64,000 nucleotides of DNA from Azotimanducus sp965199815 (lineage in GTDB: Bacteria > Pseudomonadota > Gammaproteobacteria > Pseudomonadales > Azotimanducaceae). Below, in pieces: positions 61,807 to 64,000 of this stretch. A program made the position numbers and the translations under genes. A model generated the notes under the pieces. That model was not told where the DNA came from and searched no databases. It worked only from the letters and a program-made list of their open reading frames with translations. Positions within the stretch are counted from its first letter, which is position 1. Each line of letters begins with the position of its first letter. The stretch spans positions 62,001-126,000 of the forward strand of contig CBDATE010000024.1 in the NCBI GenBank assembly GCA_965199815.1, written 5' to 3'.

Positions 61807-63177
61807 ATGGCCACTGCCGCACTCGACCTCGACACCAGATCAGCAGGTGTCAGCTATCAGGAGCTACTTGACGGCGATCTGGTGCAACCCTTCAAGCCTC
61901 TGCGTATGCAGAGCAATCCCGATGTGCCGTTGGTATCGGTGCCGGTACAGCGCTATACATCGCGCGCCTTCCATGATCTCGAGATGCAGAGGCTCTGGTC
62001 AAATGTCTGGCAGATGGCGTGCCGGGAAGAGGAAATCCCCGATGTCGGCGATCACCTCGTCTATGAGATAGGACGATTTTCCATACTCGTGGTGCGCACC
62101 CGTGACGGCATCCGCGCGCATCACAATGTATGCCGCCACCGCGGTCGTCGGCTGGTTGACTTTCCCGGCAATGCATCGAGCTTCATCTGCCCCTTCCACG
62201 GCTTCAGCTGGAACCTTGACGGCAGCCTGAGAAGTATCACCTCGGAATGGGACTTCCCGCATGTGGACAAGCCCGAGATGACCCTGACACCGGTGCGCTG
62301 CGAAACCTGGGGCGGCTGGGTGTTCATCAACATGGACATGAACGCCGAACCACTGCACACCTTTCTGGGGGACTTTTGTAATCACTTTGATGTCTGGCAA
62401 CCCGAGGAGCGATTCGTTGAAGTCCATGTCGGCAAGGTCATGAGCTGCAACTGGAAGGTGTGTCAGGAGGCGTTCATGGAAGCCTTTCACGTGGTTGCGA
62501 CGCATCCGCAGCTGCTCCCGGGCATAGGCGATGAGAACTCTCAATACGACTCCTGGGGGAACTTCTCGCGCGCCATCACGCCGAACGGTACGCCTAGCCC
62601 GCATCTCAAGGTACGGCCATCGGAAGCGGAAATGCTTGATGCAGGCAACATGCGTTACCTTGATGATCCGGTCGGCCCGGAGATTCCCGCAGGCTGGTCG
62701 GCGCGTAATTTCATGGCCGAGATGGCGCGCACTGCCATGCGCCAGGTGGTCGGTGAAGATCGGGTGATTCCCGATGCCGATCTGGTGGACAGTGTGTATT
62801 ACACGGTATTCCCCAACTTTCATCCCTGGGGCGGCTTCAACCGCATCGTCTATCGCTTTCGACCCTGGCAGGACCGACACGACAAGTCGTTCATGGAGTG
62901 CTACTTCATGAGCCCCTTCAAGGGCGAGCGGCCTGACCCCGCGCCCCTGCACTTCCTGGAAGAGGACGAACCCTGGACCAACGCGCCCGAGCTGGGAACG
63001 CTCGCCAAGGTCTTCACACAGGACACCTTCAATCTGCCCAAGGTGCAGATCGGGCTGGAAGCCGCGCAATATGACGAGGTGGTGTTCGCGCGCTATCAGG
63101 AGACGAAGATCCGTCACTTTCATCAGTTGCTGTCTGCACACATGGCGGACAACCGGGCCGACTTCAACGGCGAATGA
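61807..63177 (+). CDS. Rieske 2Fe-2S aromatic-ring-hydroxylating oxygenase, alpha subunit
   Basis: 456 residues. Rieske cluster ligands are Cys109/His111 (NVCRHRGRRLV) and Cys128/His131 (ICPFHGFSW). The catalytic domain carries the mononuclear-iron motif in WKVCQEAFMEAFHVVATHPQ (Glu/His/His), with a later Asp expected. AAGGAGAG precedes ATG 61807. No beta subunit, ferredoxin or reductase gene is next to it, so partners must be elsewhere. Single-gene alpha subunits of this type act on aromatic, quaternary-amine or steroid-like compounds; the substrate is not readable. Confidence 0.92.
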   Translation: MATAALDLDTRSAGVSYQELLDGDLVQPFKPLRMQSNPDVPLVSVPVQRYTSRAFHDLEMQRLWSNVWQMACREEEIPDVGDHLVYEIGRFSILVVRTRDGIRAHHNVCRHRGRRLVDFPGNASSFICPFHGFSWNLDGSLRSITSEWDFPHVDKPEMTLTPVRCETWGGWVFINMDMNAEPLHTFLGDFCNHFDVWQPEERFVEVHVGKVMSCNWKVCQEAFMEAFHVVATHPQLLPGIGDENSQYDSWGNFSRAITPNGTPSPHLKVRPSEAEMLDAGNMRYLDDPVGPEIPAGWSARNFMAEMARTAMRQVVGEDRVIPDADLVDSVYYTVFPNFHPWGGFNRIVYRFRPWQDRHDKSFMECYFMSPFKGERPDPAPLHFLEEDEPWTNAPELGTLAKVFTQDTFNLPKVQIGLEAAQYDEVVFARYQETKIRHFHQLLSAHMADNRADFNGE

Positions 63178-63225
63178 TGTCCGACATTCTTCGCGGCATC
63201 CTCTCCCAACAGGCGCGCACCGGGG

Positions 63226-64000
63226 ATGCTGACACCCCGACAGACTGACCCGCACACCCAACCGACGAGCGAGCCTGAAGACCGGTCGCTCCTGAAGAAA
63301 AGCTCGGTGGTGGCTTCCGGCACCCTGTTGTCGCGCATCACCGGATTCGTGCGCGACATGGTGCTGGCCAATGTCTTCGGTGCCGGTGTCGCTGCCGACG
63401 CTTTCTTCGCCGCCTTTCGGGTGCCGAACTTCTTTCGTCGCATGCTCGCGGAAGGGGCGTTTTCGCAAGGCTTCATTCCCGTCCTGGCAGCGCACCTGAA
63501 CGCGCCCCTGCCTGCGCTGCGCAGCTTCCTTGCCAGTATTCAGGGCAACTTTCTGGCCATTCTGATCCCCGTCTGTCTGCTTGGCGTGTTGACCGCTCCC
63601 TGGCTCATGATGCTGTTCGCGCCCGGATTTGATCCGGACGATCCGCGTCGCGCGCTGGCCACGGACATACTGCGCGTCACCTTCCCGTACCTCGGCTTCA
63701 TCGCGCTGGCTGCGTATTGCGCGGCCATTCTCAATTCTCGTTCGCGCTTCGCCGTGACCTCGCTGGCACCTGTGCTGCTGAACCTCTGCCTGATCTCGGG
63801 GGCGCTGTTTTTCGTGTCATCCATGCAGCCCGCTGTCATGGCTCTGGCCTATGCGGTGATAGTGGCCGGAGCAGCGCAGTTGGGCGTACATCTCGCCGCC
63901 GTCGGCAGGCTCGGGTTGCTGACGGTACCGGTTGTTGATTACTCCCACAAGGGCAGTCGCAGCGTCATGCGCCTCATGGGCCCGGCCATGCTGTCCGCCT
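63226..64000 (+). CDS. murJ: Lipid II flippase MurJ (3' end outside window)
   Basis: Flips lipid II across the inner membrane for peptidoglycan synthesis. The MOP-superfamily start is clear: SSVVASGTLLSRITGFVRDM, VLANVFGAGVAADAFFAAFR, VPNFFRRMLAEGAFSQGFIP. Several transmembrane helices follow and the frame is open to base 64000. ATG 63226 is preceded by GGGG. About 22 polar residues precede the usual start point (DRSLLKKSSVV), a longer N-terminus than in E. coli. The gap after the Rieske gene is 48 bases. Confidence 0.93.
   Translation, partial: MLTPRQTDPHTQPTSEPEDRSLLKKSSVVASGTLLSRITGFVRDMVLANVFGAGVAADAFFAAFRVPNFFRRMLAEGAFSQGFIPVLAAHLNAPLPALRSFLASIQGNFLAILIPVCLLGVLTAPWLMMLFAPGFDPDDPRRALATDILRVTFPYLGFIALAAYCAAILNSRSRFAVTSLAPVLLNLCLISGALFFVSSMQPAVMALAYAVIVAGAAQLGVHLAAVGRLGLLTVPVVDYSHKGSRSVMRLMGPAMLSA

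Overview
The window is a high-GC stretch of a gammaproteobacterial chromosome, probably from an uncultured and possibly marine or host-associated lineage. The lineage call rests on gene order: nnr-tsaE-amiB/C-mutL-miaA-hflX with queG divergent, yicC-gmk, rpoZ-spoT-ridA-recG, and mutS-fdxA. The habitat is inference from the sulfotransferase, phytanoyl-CoA-dioxygenase-like protein, LLM flavin enzymes, Rieske oxygenase, PPi-type phosphofructokinase and giant surface protein.

Layout. 1-1.4 kb: C-terminal beta-barrel of a surface protein cut by the window edge. 1.4-8.7 kb: radC (-), then coaBC-argB-yicC-gmk-topA (+). 8.8-11.2 kb: a small accessory patch with a Ner-like HTH regulator, a sulfotransferase and a glycosyltransferase-like gene. 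11.2-18.5 kb: the minus-strand nnr-tsaE-amidase-mutL-miaA-hflX operon, compact and lacking hfq. 18.6-25.8 kb: queG, orn, an AbiEii-like gene split by a palindromic element, qmcA-nfeD, psd, tRNA-Thr, a DUF4396-type membrane gene and htpX. 25.9-34.8 kb: stand-alone metabolic and stress genes (histidine phosphatase, two LLM enzymes, Hsp20 behind a sigma-32-type promoter, M2 peptidase, a CAT-anticodon tRNA, PhyH-like, cfa, hydrolase, CBS protein). 35.0-46.7 kb: one 3902-codon gene for a modular Ig/FN3/Calx-beta autotransporter with a 20-C tract before its signal peptide. 46.8-50.4 kb: a segmental duplication of a coiled-coil membrane protein / DUF6338-like / small proline-rich ORF cassette. 50.5-64 kb: rpoZ-spoT-ridA-recG, fdxA-mutS-mpl-pfp (-), a small conserved-looking protein, a Rieske oxygenase and the start of murJ.

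The strongest unusual signals are four. (1) The poly-C tract, which should switch the giant autotransporter on and off by slippage. (2) A multi-hairpin MITE-like element: two full copies flanked by CAAGG direct repeats and three partial ones. One copy interrupts a nucleotidyltransferase gene so cleanly that removing 226 bp restores the frame. Another, and a diverged third, supply the last codons and stop of queG and topA. (3) Intragenic repeat expansion in the giant protein, the coiled-coil paralogs and the barrel at the left edge. (4) The duplicated cassette region, whose module borders carry a roughly 30-bp repeat in five copies.

Housekeeping calls are firm. Functions in the accessory patches are inferences from motifs read by eye; no database search was run.
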